Assembly (NCBI GenBank): GCA_046331425.1
Contig: JAXLQU010000022.1
Coordinates: 1-64,000, forward strand
Direction: 5' to 3'
Source: JANNUT01 sp046331425
GTDB taxonomy: Bacteria > Acidobacteriota > Polarisedimenticolia > J045
DNA length: 64,000 nucleotides
Part shown: positions 17,212-27,800 of the stretch, in pieces
How positions within the stretch are numbered: the stretch's first letter is position 1
Layout of the letters: each line of letters starts with the position of its first letter
The notes under the pieces: model-generated
Databases searched by the model: none
Told to the model about the DNA's origin: nothing
Seen by the model: the letters and a program-made list of their open reading frames with translations, nothing else
Program-made: the position numbers and the translations under genes

Positions 17212-19510
17212 GTGCTGCCGGGTTGCGCATTGAAATCCGTGGCACGGTTCAAGGGGTCGGGTTCCGGCCGTTCGTCTACCGCACCGCGCACGAGTCGGGC
17301 GTCAGCGGTTGGGTGCGAAACGATGCCTCCGGCGTGACGATCGAAGCATTCGGTAGCGAACGCGAGTTGGCGACCTTCGTCGCACGTTTGGAAACAGCGC
17401 CGCCACCGGCGGCGTCGATTCGCGAATTCAATACCTCGATGATTCCGGCGGCCGACGCTCACGAGTTCGTGATCGTTGGCAGCGATGCCGACTCCGACCG
17501 TCGGATCTCGATTCCACCCGATCTACCGACCTGCCAAGCGTGCCTGACGGAACTGACCGACCCGGCCAACCGCCGCTATCGGTATCCGTTCATCAACTGC
17601 ACCGATTGCGGTCCGCGCTTCACGATCGCGCTCGACGTCCCCTACGATCGCCCTGCTACCACGATGGCGGGGTTCACGCTGTGCGAGGACTGCGCACGCG
17701 AATACAACGATCCATTGGATCGCCGTTTTCATGCGCAGCCCAACGCCTGCCCACGCTGCGGCCCGCAGTTGATGCTGATCGATCTACGCGGCGAGACGAT
17801 GCCGCAGAATGAACCGATCCCGGCAGCGGCCTCGGCGCTGCGCGACGGTTGGATCGTCGGGATCAAGGGCCTCGGCGGATTTCATCTGGCTTGCGACGCG
17901 ACGTCGTCGCGTGCGGTGCAACGGCTGCGCGACCGCAAGCATCGCGAGGAGAAGCCGCTCGCGGTGATGGTTGTCGACCTGGCCAAGGCGCATCGTGTCG
18001 CACGATTGAATCGCAGCGAGGAGGCGCTGCTGACCTCGGTGCAGCGGCCGATCGTGTTGCTCGAGCGCCGCGTCGGAGGCGGGCCCGAGTCGCCGTGCGC
18101 CGAGGTGGCGCCGCACAGCGACACGATCGGGCTGATGCTGCCGTACACGCCGTTGCACCATCTGCTGTTGTCAGCGGTAAAGCTGCCGCTGGTCATGACC
18201 TCGGCCAATCTGAGCGACGAGCCAATCTGCTATCGCAACGACGAAGCACGCGAGCGGCTTCAAGACGTTGCCGATCTGCTCTTGGTGCACGACCGCGAGA
18301 TCGCCACGCGCTGCGACGACTCGGTGGCTCGCGTCATCGCGGGCGTTCCTACGGTGCTGCGTCGCTCGCGCGGCTACGTGCCCAAAACTGTAGAGCTGCG
18401 TCAGCCGGTGGCGCGGCCGGTGCTGGGTTGCGGTGCGCACCTGAAGAACGCCGTCTGCTTGGCGGTCGGCGAGAACGCGTTCTTCGGCCCGCATATCGGC
18501 GATCTGGAAACGCTCGACGCCTACGACGCCTACTGCGATGCGATCGAGAAGTGGAGAGGTTCGTCGGAGTAACCCCCGAGTTGATGGTGCACGACCTGCA
18601 CCCCGAGTATCTGTCCACGCGCTACGCCCGCGAGCGGGCGGGCGATGCAGCGGTTGGCGTTCAACATCATCACGCCCACATCGTCAGCGCGATGACCGAG
18701 CGGAGCCTCACCGGGTCGTGCCTCGGCTTGGCTTGGGATGGCACCGGCTTTGGCCTCGACGGCACCGCCTGGGGCGGCGAGTTGATGCGAGTCGATTTCG
18801 ATCGCTTCGAACGGGTCGCGACGTTCAGGCCGCTTGCGCTGGCGGGTGCCGATCGAGCGATCCGCGAACCGTGGCGCATCGCTGCAGCGCTGTTGGTCGA
18901 CGCCTTCGGTGATGAGGTGCCGTGGCAGCAGTTTCCATTGTTCGATGGAATCTCGAGCCGCGAACGGGATGTCGTGCAGCAGATGCTGCTGCGCCACGTC
19001 AACGCTCCGATGGCGCGCGGCGTCGGGCGTTACTTCGACGCGGTCGGCGCCTTGCTGCTGCATCGAACGCGCGCGCGTTACGAAGGACAGCTCGCGGTGG
19101 AACTCAACATGGCGGCGCAGCCACTGGAGCGCGGCCGCTACGGGTTCTCGCTCGAACCCGACGAGGCAGGGTTGTGGGAGGTCGACCTCCGGCCGATGAC
19201 CTGGCAACTGGCGGCCGACATCCAGCGCGGCGTCGATGCCGGCACGATCGCGGCGCGCTTCCACAACACGTTGGCGCGCGCTGCGACGGAGATGCTGCGC
19301 GTCGTGATCTCGCCGCGCGAGGCGCCGCGTGTCGTCTTGAGTGGTGGTTGTTTTCAGAACCCGCTCTTGGTTGAACGGATCTCCGATGAGTTGCCGGCGC
19401 AGTTCGAGATCTTGGTGCATCGCGATGTGCCGCCAGGCGACGGAGGGATCGCGTTGGGACAGGTCGTCGTCGCCGACGCCCAAGCGCGGGTCAAGCGAGA
19501 GGACAACTGA
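17208..19510 (+). CDS. hypF: Carbamoyltransferase HypF, with one apparent frameshift
   Basis: HypF makes the thiocyanate/cyanide precursor from carbamoyl phosphate for the hydrogenase active site. The first frame (17208-18572) has the acylphosphatase domain (GTVQGVGFRPFVYR), zinc-finger pairs (CQACLTEL, CTDCGPRF, CEDCAREY, CPRCGP) and the YrdC-like domain. At about 18549-18551 one base is missing: after AIE the reading passes to the frame VERFVGVTPELMVHD, which continues to 19510 with the Kae1-like domain (VQHHHAHIVSAM, SGGCFQNPLL). Both halves are fully conserved up to the junction, so a base-call error is more likely than decay. The start overlaps the cytochrome c stop; the stop overlaps HypC (TGATG). 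Confidence 0.85.
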
Positions 19511-19812
19511 TGTGCCTAGGCGTGCCGGGAAAAGTGTTGTCGATTGACGGACTCGAAGCGACCGTCGATTTCTGGGGCGTTCGCCGCACGATTCGGCTCG
19601 ACATCGTCGATGAGTCCGTCGGCGTCGGCGACTACGTGCTCAATCATGTGGGGTACGCGATTCGTCGCATCCCCGAGAGCGAAATCGGAGAGACGCTCGT
19701 GCTGTATGAGCAACTGCTCCGTGAGAGCGCCGCCGGCGACATCATGGCGGCCGATGTGCGGGGCGAGATCGCCGCCAGCGATGCCGACAGGAGCCGCGAT
19801 GAGCGCATCTGA
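19510..19812 (+). CDS. hypC: Hydrogenase assembly chaperone HypC
   Basis: The 100-residue HypC/HupF family protein begins MCLGVPGKV; Cys2, after Met removal, is the residue that binds iron and the large-subunit precursor. DYVLNHVGYAIRRI carries the conserved His. It carries the Fe(CN)2CO unit with HypD to the large subunit. Its length is slightly above the usual 75-90 residues because of a polar tail (DIMAADVRGEIAASDADRSRDE). The start overlaps the HypF stop by one base; the end overlaps HypD by 14 bases. Confidence 0.92.
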   Translation: MCLGVPGKVLSIDGLEATVDFWGVRRTIRLDIVDESVGVGDYVLNHVGYAIRRIPESEIGETLVLYEQLLRESAAGDIMAADVRGEIAASDADRSRDERI

Positions 19813-20950
19813 CGCTGCCGGCCCGTTCACGGAACTGAAGTTTCGCGATCCGCACCGCGCGCGGGCGCTGGCGTCCAAGATCGAACGGACGTTGGTCGAG
19901 ATCGGCCGCGCGCCGGTATCGCTGATGCACGTCTGCGGCAGTCACGAGCAAGCGATCGCCAAGTTCGGGTTGCGTGCGAGTTTTCCGCCGGGGTTGAACG
20001 TGATCATGGGGCCCGGTTGCCCGGTCTGCGTCACCGATGTACCGGAGGTCGACGAGGCCGTGGCGTTGGCGCGGCAAGGTGTGCACATCGCGACCTTCGG
20101 CGACATGGTTCGCGTTCCAGGAACGCGGCGCAGCCTGGCCGATGCGCAAACCGAAGGGGCGCATGTGCATGTGGTCTACAGCGCGGCACAGGCGCTGGAG
20201 TTGGCTGCATCGCTGTCGCACGGCGAGGAGTTGGTGTTCTTCGCGTCGGGCTTCGAGACCACCGCCGTAACGACGGCCGCAGCAATCCTGCGTGGCTTGC
20301 CGGATAACGTCAGCGTGTTGTCCGCACACAAGTACATACCACCGGTGATGGAAATCGTGGCCGAGATGCCAGGGAGTCGCGTCGAAGGATTTCTTGCTGC
20401 AGGACACGCCGCCACGATTACCGGCACCGCCGTGTTCGAGCCGTTCGTCGCCCGACATGGGATCCCCGTAGTCGTGGCCGGATTCGAGCCGCTCGATGTG
20501 CTCGCCGGTCTGGCCAAACTGCTGGAGATGGTGAAGGTTGGCGATCGCGGTGTTTCCAACATGTTTCCGCGCTGCGTGACGCGCGATGGAAACGCGCAAG
20601 CGCAAGCGGCCCTGTGGCGCGTGTTCCAAACCATCGGTGGACGTTGGCGCGGCATCGCGCACGTCCCCAACGGCAATCTGCGACTGCGCGACGAATGGGC
20701 GTATGTCGATGCGCGTCGGCGTTTCGCGATCGACGTCGAGAGCTTGTGGGAGAACGCTCCCGCGCATCTGGTCGATGCCTGCATCTGCGGCGACATCATG
20801 GCCGGGATTCGTCAACCGACCGACTGTGCGCTGTTCGGCAACGAGTGCCTACCCGACACGCCGATCGGCGCCTGCATGGTGTCGAGCGAGGGGACATGCA
20901 AGATCTGGCATCAGTATGGCGGGCATCCGCGCTTGACGGCGTTGTCATGA
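19799..20950 (+). CDS. hypD: Hydrogenase formation protein HypD
   Basis: This iron-sulfur scaffold protein of about 383 residues binds HypC and assembles the Fe(CN)2CO unit. Motifs visible are MHVCGSHEQAIAKFG (Cys for iron/CN), VIMGPGCPVCVTDVPEVD (cluster/thiol Cys pair), FFASGFETTAVTTAAAIL, GFLAAGHAATITG and the C-terminal Cys-rich end (DACICGDIMAGI, CALFGNECLP, ACMVSSEGTCKIW). Length and motif order are normal. ATG 19799 is chosen because it gives the family start (SDAAGPFTELKFRDPHRA); the upstream open frame is only a shadow extension. The stop overlaps HypE (ATGA). Confidence 0.93.
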   Translation: MSASDAAGPFTELKFRDPHRARALASKIERTLVEIGRAPVSLMHVCGSHEQAIAKFGLRASFPPGLNVIMGPGCPVCVTDVPEVDEAVALARQGVHIATFGDMVRVPGTRRSLADAQTEGAHVHVVYSAAQALELAASLSHGEELVFFASGFETTAVTTAAAILRGLPDNVSVLSAHKYIPPVMEIVAEMPGSRVEGFLAAGHAATITGTAVFEPFVARHGIPVVVAGFEPLDVLAGLAKLLEMVKVGDRGVSNMFPRCVTRDGNAQAQAALWRVFQTIGGRWRGIAHVPNGNLRLRDEWAYVDARRRFAIDVESLWENAPAHLVDACICGDIMAGIRQPTDCALFGNECLPDTPIGACMVSSEGTCKIWHQYGGHPRLTALS

Positions 20951-22007
20951 GTACCACGCGCAAACCGCACGACGACACGATCGCGCTCAAGTACGGAGCC
21001 GGTGGCCGCGCGATGCGCTCGCTGATCGAGGAGATGTTCGTTGCCGGCGCGTGGCAGCAAGAGCTCGACGAAATCGACGAGCATGAGAGGACCGTCGGGC
21101 TGTCGGCGATGGACGATGGCGCAGCGATCAAGCTGGGCGATCGCTGGCTGGTGATGACCACCGACTCGCATGTGGTCAAGCCGCTGGTCTTTCCTGGCGG
21201 CGATATCGGGCGACTGGCGATTGCCGGTACGGTCAACGATCTGGCGATGATGGGCGCCACAGAGCCGCTCGGTTTGACCTGCGGCGTGATCATCGAAGAA
21301 GGGTTCTCGCGCGCTATGCTCGAGCACGTCCAGCAGTCGATGCGTTCGTGCTGCGCCGAAGCGGGCGCGCCGATCGTCACCGGTGACACCAAGGTGATGG
21401 GGCGCGGTGAACTCGACGGGTTGGTGATCAACACCGCCGGCGTCGGGTTGACAGATCGCATCGTGCGCGACTGCGGATTGCGCGTGGGTGACAAGCTCTT
21501 GGTGACCGGGACGATCGGGGATCATGGCTTGACGGTGTTGGCCACTCGGCATGCCTTGGGACTCGATTCCGACCTGCGCAGCGACGTGGCGCCGATCAAT
21601 GCGCTGGTTCGTCATGCGCTGATGGTCGGCGGCACCGCGGTCGTGGCGATGAAAGATCCGACGCGCGGCGGCTTGGCCAGCGCGCTGCACGAGATGGCCG
21701 CCAAAAGCGGCGTCGGGATCCTGCTCGATGAGCGCGCCGTGCCGGTCACGCAAGCGGCGCGCGCGGCGGAGAGTTGTTGGGAATCGACCCGCTTCATGTG
21801 GCGAACGAAGGCAAGGCGGTGATCGGTGTGGCTCCCGAACGCGCCGACGCTGTGCTGGCTGCGATGCGCGAGCATCCGCGAGGGCGTCACGCGGCGATCG
21901 TCGGGACCTGCTTGGCCGAGCATGTCGGTACCGTGATTCTGGATACCGGCTTTGGACGCCGGCTCTTGACCGAGCTCGACGGCGATCCGCTGCCGCGCAT
22001 TTGTTGA
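20947..22007 (+). CDS. hypE: Hydrogenase maturation protein HypE, with one apparent frameshift
   Basis: HypE dehydrates the C-terminal thiocarboxamide to thiocyanate. The first frame (20947 to about 21770) gives LKYGAGGRAMRSLIEEMF, the ATP-binding region SAMDDGAAIKLGDRWLVMTTDSHVVKP, GTVNDLAMMGA and DPTRGGLASALHEMA. Near 21766-21771 one base is missing; the frame then continues ELLGIDPLHVANEGKAVIGV to 22007. The protein still ends PRIC, the conserved C-terminal Cys that HypF modifies. Preservation of that tail past the frameshift argues for a sequencing error, not decay. Confidence 0.87.
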
Positions 22008-22018
22008 GCGAGGAGACG

Positions 22019-22851
22019 ATGTCGCACATCCGCCTCGAGCACGACGGCGCTGTTGGAATCATCAGCATCGATCGGCGCCGATCGCTTCAACTCGATGGAT
22101 GTCGACACCGCGCGCGACTTCCGCAAGGCCGGGCTGTCGATGGCTCGTGACGAGACCGTTCGCGCCGTGATCGTGCGCGGCGAGGGGGCGTGTTCTGCAG
22201 CGGCGCCGATCTGAAGTACATCCGGGCCGGCGGCGCGGCAGAGGATCTGGACTATCTGCGCACCAGCGCGCAGACCAACCCCGAAGGGTACGGCAAGATC
22301 TTCAAGCAGATCCTCGAGTACCTGCACAGCACGCTCTCCGAGATTCGTCGCGCGCCCAAACCATTCATCGCCGCGGTCGATGGCATGGCGGCGGCCGGCG
22401 GTTTTGGTATCGCGATGTGTTGTGACTTGGTATTTGCCTCCGAACGCGCCACGTTCGAATGGGCCTACGGGAAGACCGGGTTGACCGGCGCGGAGAGCTC
22501 GACCTTTCTGCTGCCGCGCTTGCTCGGCTTTCGCCGAGCGATGGAACTCGTGATGCTCAACCCGCGACTGGACGCGAAGACAGCGGCGGAGTGGGTTTGA
22601 TCAACGCCGTGTTGCCTGTCGAAGGGTTCGATCAGCGCATCGTGGAGATTGCACAGTGTGTCGCGGCCGGGCCGACGCGAGCGCTGGGTGTGGCCAAGGG
22701 GTTGCTCAATCGCTCGGCCGGGTTCGATCGACTCGATGTGCATCTGGATCAGGAATTGGAGCAGCTCGCGCGGATTGCCGACACGCCCGATTTTGCCGAG
22801 GGGATTGCGAGTTTCTTCGAAAAACGCGCCGCGCAGTTCAAGGGGGAGTGA
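22019..22851 (+). pseudogene. Enoyl-CoA hydratase/isomerase family protein, broken by three apparent frameshifts
   Basis: Three frames join into one crotonase-fold protein of about 277 residues: MSHIRLEHDGAVGIISIDR, then DRFNSMDVDTARDFRKAG, then FCSGADLKYIRAGG (oxyanion loop), AVDGMAAAGGFGIAMCCDLV (second oxyanion strand) and WGLINAVLPVEGFDQ. Joins are an extra base near 22074-22079, a missing G in the G-run 22184-22188 and a missing G in the run 22593-22595. Two of the three lie in homopolymers, so base-calling errors are likely. AGGAG precedes ATG 22019. It lies between hypE and hypA, an unusual place for this family. HypX contains a crotonase domain that helps make CO, but the HypX-specific motif and formyltransferase half are not seen here. 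Confidence 0.75.
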
Positions 22852-22853
22852 CG

Positions 22854-23195
22854 ATGCACGAGTACTCGATCGTCTCCGCGTTGCTACACCAAGTCGAACG
22901 ACACGCGGCCGAGCACGGTGCGATCGCGGTGCACAAACTGCGCGTGCAGATCGGAGAGTTGGCGGGTGTCGATCCGGCGCTGCTGCTGACTGCGTGGGAG
23001 TTGTTTCGCGAACGCTCGTTGTGCGCCACGGCGGCGCTCAGCATCGAGTCGGTTGCGGCGGTTTGGCGCTGCCCGAAATGTGGCGTCGAGCTGGCTCACG
23101 ACGTGCCGTTGAGATGCACGGCCTGCCAGCTGCCGGCGCGACTGTCGGCCGGCGGCGAGATCATGCTGAGCTCGATCGAGTTGGAGGTGGCCTGA
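22854..23195 (+). CDS. hypA: Hydrogenase nickel incorporation protein HypA
   Basis: The 113-residue nickel metallochaperone begins MHEYSIV; the N-terminal Met-His-Glu binds nickel. A zinc site is formed by CPKC and CTAC (about residues 74-92). It works with HypB to insert nickel in the large subunit. It starts 2 bases after the hydratase-like stop and ends TGATG over the HypB start, so it is in the same transcript. Confidence 0.93.
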   Translation: MHEYSIVSALLHQVERHAAEHGAIAVHKLRVQIGELAGVDPALLLTAWELFRERSLCATAALSIESVAAVWRCPKCGVELAHDVPLRCTACQLPARLSAGGEIMLSSIELEVA

Positions 23196-24004
23196 TGTGC
23201 GAGAGCTGTGGTTGCGGCGATCACGAGCTGGTGCCGCTGGAAATTCAAGAGAAGATCTTGGCCGGCAACGAGACGACGGCGCGGCACAATCGCGAGCACT
23301 TCGCCGCGCGCGGTGTGCTGGCGATCAACTTGATGGGGTCGCCCGGGGCGGGGAAGACCGCCGTGCTGGAAGCGACCGCCAAGCGGCTGGCCGGAAGTTG
23401 GCGCTTGGCAGCGATGAGCGGCGATCTGGCCACCGATCGCGATGCGCAGCGCTTGCAGGCGGCCGGCATTCCTTCGTTGTCGATTACCACCGGCTCGGCC
23501 TGTCATCTCGATGCGCGGCTGGTGCACGACGCGCTGCACCAACTGCCGTGGGAGCGGTCCGACGTGTTGTTCGTGGAGAACGTCGGCAACCTGGTCTGTC
23601 CGGCGGTCTACGACCTGGGGCAGCACGCCAACGTGGTGGCGTTGTCGGTGACCGAAGGGGAAGACAAACCGCTGAAGTATCCGGTGATGTTTCGCGTGGC
23701 CGATCTGGTGTTGATCACCAAGGCTGATCTGTTGCCACACCTGCTCGATGTCTCGCTTTCGAAGATTCGCGAGAATCTTGCGCGGGTCATGCCGGCAGCC
23801 GAGGCGATCGTCGTATCGCGCGGAGATAGCGATCCGGGGATCACGGAGTGGATCGAGTGGTTACAACGGCGGCGCGATGTCGTACGGCCGCCGGGCGTGA
23901 TGTTTCACCCTGCGGTCGCTCACGCTCATCGCCATGCTGTCGATCTGTCGCGCCGGCCGCCGGTTGATCTGCCTCCTGGTCATCCACGGGGAATCGAGCC
24001 ATGA
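23195..24004 (+). CDS. hypB: Hydrogenase nickel incorporation GTPase HypB
   Basis: The 269-residue GTPase has the N-terminal high-affinity metal motif MCESCGCGDHE, P-loop GSPGAGKTAVLE (about 49-60), the metal-site segment GSACHLDARLVHDAL, ENVGNLVCPAVYDLG and base-recognition TKADLL. It drives GTP-dependent nickel delivery with HypA. The last 45 residues (after WLQRRRDVVR) are an extra tail with several His (AVAHAHRHAVDL, PPGHPRG), not part of the usual E. coli-type protein and possibly nickel-binding. The start overlaps HypA (TGATG); the stop overlaps the transporter (ATGA). Confidence 0.93.
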   Translation: MCESCGCGDHELVPLEIQEKILAGNETTARHNREHFAARGVLAINLMGSPGAGKTAVLEATAKRLAGSWRLAAMSGDLATDRDAQRLQAAGIPSLSITTGSACHLDARLVHDALHQLPWERSDVLFVENVGNLVCPAVYDLGQHANVVALSVTEGEDKPLKYPVMFRVADLVLITKADLLPHLLDVSLSKIRENLARVMPAAEAIVVSRGDSDPGITEWIEWLQRRRDVVRPPGVMFHPAVAHAHRHAVDLSRRPPVDLPPGHPRGIEP

Positions 24005-24737
24005 ACGAATCGTCACTCTACGCGCTCGCGATCACGGCAATATTCATCGGTACGGTGCACACGATTCTCGGACCCGATCACTATTTGCCGTTCATTGCGC
24101 TGAGTCAGGCACGACGGTGGAGCACGGCGCGCACCGTGAGCTGGACGATTGTTTGCGGCGTGGCGCATGTGGCCAGCTCGGCGCTGCTCGGCTTGGCGGG
24201 CGTGGCGCTGGGGTTGGCTGTCGGCGGGTTGCAGGCGGTCGAGGCGATGCGTGGTGAGATCGCGGCGTGGCTGATGTTCGGTTTTGGTGTGGCGTATGGG
24301 TTGTGGGGATTGCGGCGCGCACTGCGTCGTGTGCCGCACGAGCACTGGCACTTTCATCGCCATGACGATGGCACCGAGCATCGGCATCCGCACCGACATG
24401 GACTGATGCACGGGCATGCGCATTCGCATCAGCATTCACAGAGGATTCCCCAAAGCGCTCGTCGACCACGCCGTGGGTGTTGTTCATCGTGTTTGCGCTC
24501 GGCCCGTGCGAGCCGCTGATCCCGATCCTGATGTACCCCGCCGCACAACACAGTCGCTGGGGCCTGATCTTGGTGACGCTCACCTTCGGCATCGCCACCA
24601 TCACCACCATGACCGCTGCGGTCCTGCTCGGCCGTCGCGGTCTGCGCGCACTCCCGACCGCTGCTCTCGAGCGCTACGCCCACGCCCTCGCCGGCGCCGC
24701 CCTCGCCGTCTGCGGCCTCACCATGCAGATCCTCTAG
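24001..24737 (+). CDS. His-rich nickel transporter-like membrane protein (NicO/UreH/TauE-like), one apparent frameshift
   Basis: The first frame (24001-24450) has hydrophobic helices with the metal motif HTILGPDHYLPF, helices VSWTIVCGVAHVASSALLGL and AAWLMFGFGVAYGLW, then a strongly His-rich loop (EHWHFHRHDDGTEHRH followed by more His). At the C-run 24448-24451 one C appears missing; the second frame continues RSSTTPWVLFIVFALGPCEPLIPILMY with two more helices to 24737. Together this makes a roughly 245-residue inner-membrane protein. Position after hypB and the His loop support nickel import or export for hydrogenase assembly. Family placement between NicO/UreH and TauE/SafE is uncertain. Confidence 0.75.
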
Positions 24738-24744
24738 CCCCCCC

Positions 24745-24873
24745 AATTCGGGGACGGTCTACCTAAAGCGGAGTTAGTCGCACCACAACGTCGACGTCAC
24801 CCGCGGGTGTGCCGCTCGCTGACTGCGAGGGACAGCGTGACTAACTCTGCTTTAGGTAGACCGTCCCCGAATT
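24745..24873. repeat. Long inverted repeat (REP-like), possible bidirectional terminator
   Basis: Two 35-base arms, 24745-24779 and 24839-24873, are reverse complements with one mismatch; the spacer is 59 bases. Each arm begins AATTCGGGGACGGT and ends AGTTAGTC. It fills the gap between the convergent transporter and spermidine-synthase-like genes. A diverged single arm is at 8966-8995. This looks like a REP-type family of the kind often linked to RAYT transposases (from memory), but no transposase is in the window. Confidence 0.75.
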
Positions 24874-27800
24874 TAGAGGGGGGCGCGGCGCTCCAGGGTG
24901 CGGAGATCGTCGGCGGCGGGGGTGTATTCGGGGTGGACTTTGGTGAGCTCGCGCAACAGGTCGATCGCGGCTTTGCTCGATTCGAAGCGAGCGATGCGGC
25001 GGGCGCGGCGGTGGACCAGCAGCACTTGGTTTTGCGTGGCGAGTTTGGCGTTGCGTTGCGCGAGTGCGGCATCCTCCGATCGACCGAGCTTGCTGTATGC
25101 GGCGGCCAGGGCGAGCCACGAGTTGTCGGCTTGCGACTCGAGTTGCAGGTAATGCTCGAGAAACTTGATCGCCAAGTCCGATCGCCCCACCTGCGCTGCC
25201 AACATTCCGGCCTCGCCCCAGATCGTCTTGTCGAACTGCGCGTACGGCGCGGCAACACCGGCCTCGGCGTCGCGCAACGCCGGCTCGAGTTGGCCTAGCT
25301 TCGCCCGCAGTTGTTGTCGCAGTCGCAGCTCACGCGTGTCGCCGTGACTCAACTCGACGGCCGCGTCGGCGTGCGGAAGAGCCTGCTCGTAGCGCTGTCG
25401 TTTGAGCAGTGCACGCGCTTGCGAGGAGCGCACGATCCAATCGTCAGGCGCCGCTTGAACGGCAAGCTCGAGCGTGCGCACCGCCTCGACCGAGTCGGGC
25501 TTCTCGATCAAGCGCACCAAGCCGGCGACCGCCGCCGAGCGCGGCGAAGCGCCGCGGTCGAGCGCTTCATTCAACAACTTCCGCGCCTGACGCATGTCGG
25601 CCCGCAATCCGATGTTGGACCACGCCAAATCGGCCAACGCATTCGGGTCGAGCGCCGGGCCGGTGCCGGTCGTCAACTTCCAAACATCACCCACCGCGGC
25701 ATCGATCGCATCACTCACATCGGGCGCGTCGCGCCGAATCAGCCACGGCGTCTCGAGTTCGACATACATCGAGTCATCGGTGTTGGCCTGTTCGGCCTTG
25801 GCGGCCCAGGCTTTCAAGTCGGAAGGCATCAACCGCAACTGCGCGGCAACGTCCGCCCAGTTCAGCACGTTCAGGCGCAGCAGATCTTGCCGCACCGCCA
25901 ACGGGACAACCTCGTAGCGCCGCAGTTCGGCGACGGTCAGTTCGCGATCGGTTCCCAACAGCAACAGATCGTTCCAACCGCGACTGAAACTGAAGCCGTA
26001 GACATACTTGAATTCGCCCGTAATCGATGCCAGCACGGAGGCCACCGTCTGCTGGTTCATGCCGTAAACCTGGAGCCACTGCATCAAGCGCCCACCGTCG
26101 CGTAACGCGCCGTGAGCCGCCTGGAAGAACTCGCGCGTGAACAGGTTGGCGCAGCCGGCCACCACCGGATTCGACGGCTCCGAGATGATCACGTCGTACG
26201 AATCGCGGGTGTACGCCAGATGATTTCGCCCGTCGTCGAGAATCAACCTGACCTTGGGCGATTCGAGCGGCTTGCCGTTGATCTCGTCGAACTGATGCGA
26301 TGCGCCGACGATCGCCGGCTCGATGTCGATCACATCGACATGCTCCGGGTCGTGCAGCAGCACCGCGCCGGTGGTGACGCCGGAAGCCAAGCCGATCACC
26401 GCGACGCGCTTCGCGTCCGGTGTGAGCAGCATCGGCAGATGCCCGAGCATGCTCTGCGTCGGCATGTCGCCGTACGACGCATCAGGTTTGCCGTTGACCC
26501 GCAGATCGAGCCCGAGTCCTTCGCGATGCACCGAGATCGTCGCCGAGACACCGTCTTTGTAATAGAGAATCTCCTTGGGCGGCTGTCGCTCGAGCTCGAG
26601 CGTCTTGACGCCGAACTCCATGTACTTGTTGGGGCGATAGAACACGCCACGCGTCAACGCGTAGCGATCCCACGACGGCGGCAAGAGCACCATCGTGATT
26701 GCCAGCAACGCCGAGACACCGGCCGCGACACGCGAGGAGGCCAGCAGGGCAGCCGCCGAAACCGCAAACGCCAAGGCCGCGATCCACGCCATCGTCTGAG
26801 CCAAACCGAACTGAGGAATCAGCACGAAGCCGGTGAGAAACGCCCCCAATGCGGAGCCGATGGTGTTGGCAAAGTAGACGGCGCCCAAGGCCTCGGCATC
26901 ATCGGCGCCGCGTGCCACGCGGGCTCGCACCAAAAGCGGCAGCAGCGCCCCAAGCACCAACGTCGGCGCCAACATCGCGAGCAGCGAAAGCAGCAATGTC
27001 GCCGATGTCAGTGCAGCCGGCGTGGTGCCGAACCGTTCGAAGAACGACAGCGCCAAGTCGGGCACGCGTTGCAGCAGCCAGAACGTGATGAAGCTGGTCA
27101 GCGCAAGCAGTCCGATACCACGCCCGTACAGAGCCACCGGATCGAGTCGTTGTGGAAGCCAACGTTCGAACAGGCTGCCCAAGCCGATGCCGATCAAAAA
27201 CGCAGCCAGCATCGTCGCGAAGGCGTAGACCGATGAACCAAACGACAACGCGAGGGTGCGCGCCCACGCCACTTCGCAGGCCAGCGAGATGAAGCCGACG
27301 AGTCCATACGAGAGCACCAGCGGCGAGCCGAGTGAACCGAGTCCGCTCATCGGTGTCGACTCGGCAGTCCGGGCCGACGCCGACGGCGCCGTCTGTGCTG
27401 CAGAGGCGAAGGTGAGCAGTGCAATCACACCGGCAGCAATGTCCAGCGCCGCTCCGAATGTGTTGGCATGCGACAAGCCCCAATGAGGAAACGCGTAGAA
27501 CGTCACGAACAATGTTCCAGCCACCGCACCGAGCGTGTTGACGCCATAGATCAACGCGGCTGGATCGCGAGTGTGAGGTGAGCGCTGCCGCGCCACCATC
27601 ACCACGATCGGCAGCGTCGCCCCCATCATCATCGTCGGCGCGATCATCACCAAGAGCGCCAACACGAAGCGCATCGACGCTGCGCCCCAAAATGGAAGCG
27701 ACACGATCGAGGCTTGCAGCGCAGGGAGTTTTGCCAGCAAGAACGGAATGAGCAGCGCGATCACACCAATCGCGATCTCGAGTTGCGCGTACCAGCGAGC

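Noticed and set aside
18549..18551. Programmed ribosomal frameshifting in hypF
   Set aside because: No slippery heptamer or downstream structure is evident, and similar shifts occur in several unrelated genes nearby, which suggests sequence errors.
22019..22851. HypX call for the crotonase-like gene
   Set aside because: There is no formyltransferase half, and the characteristic crotonase motif of HypX is not visible; only the fold is shared.
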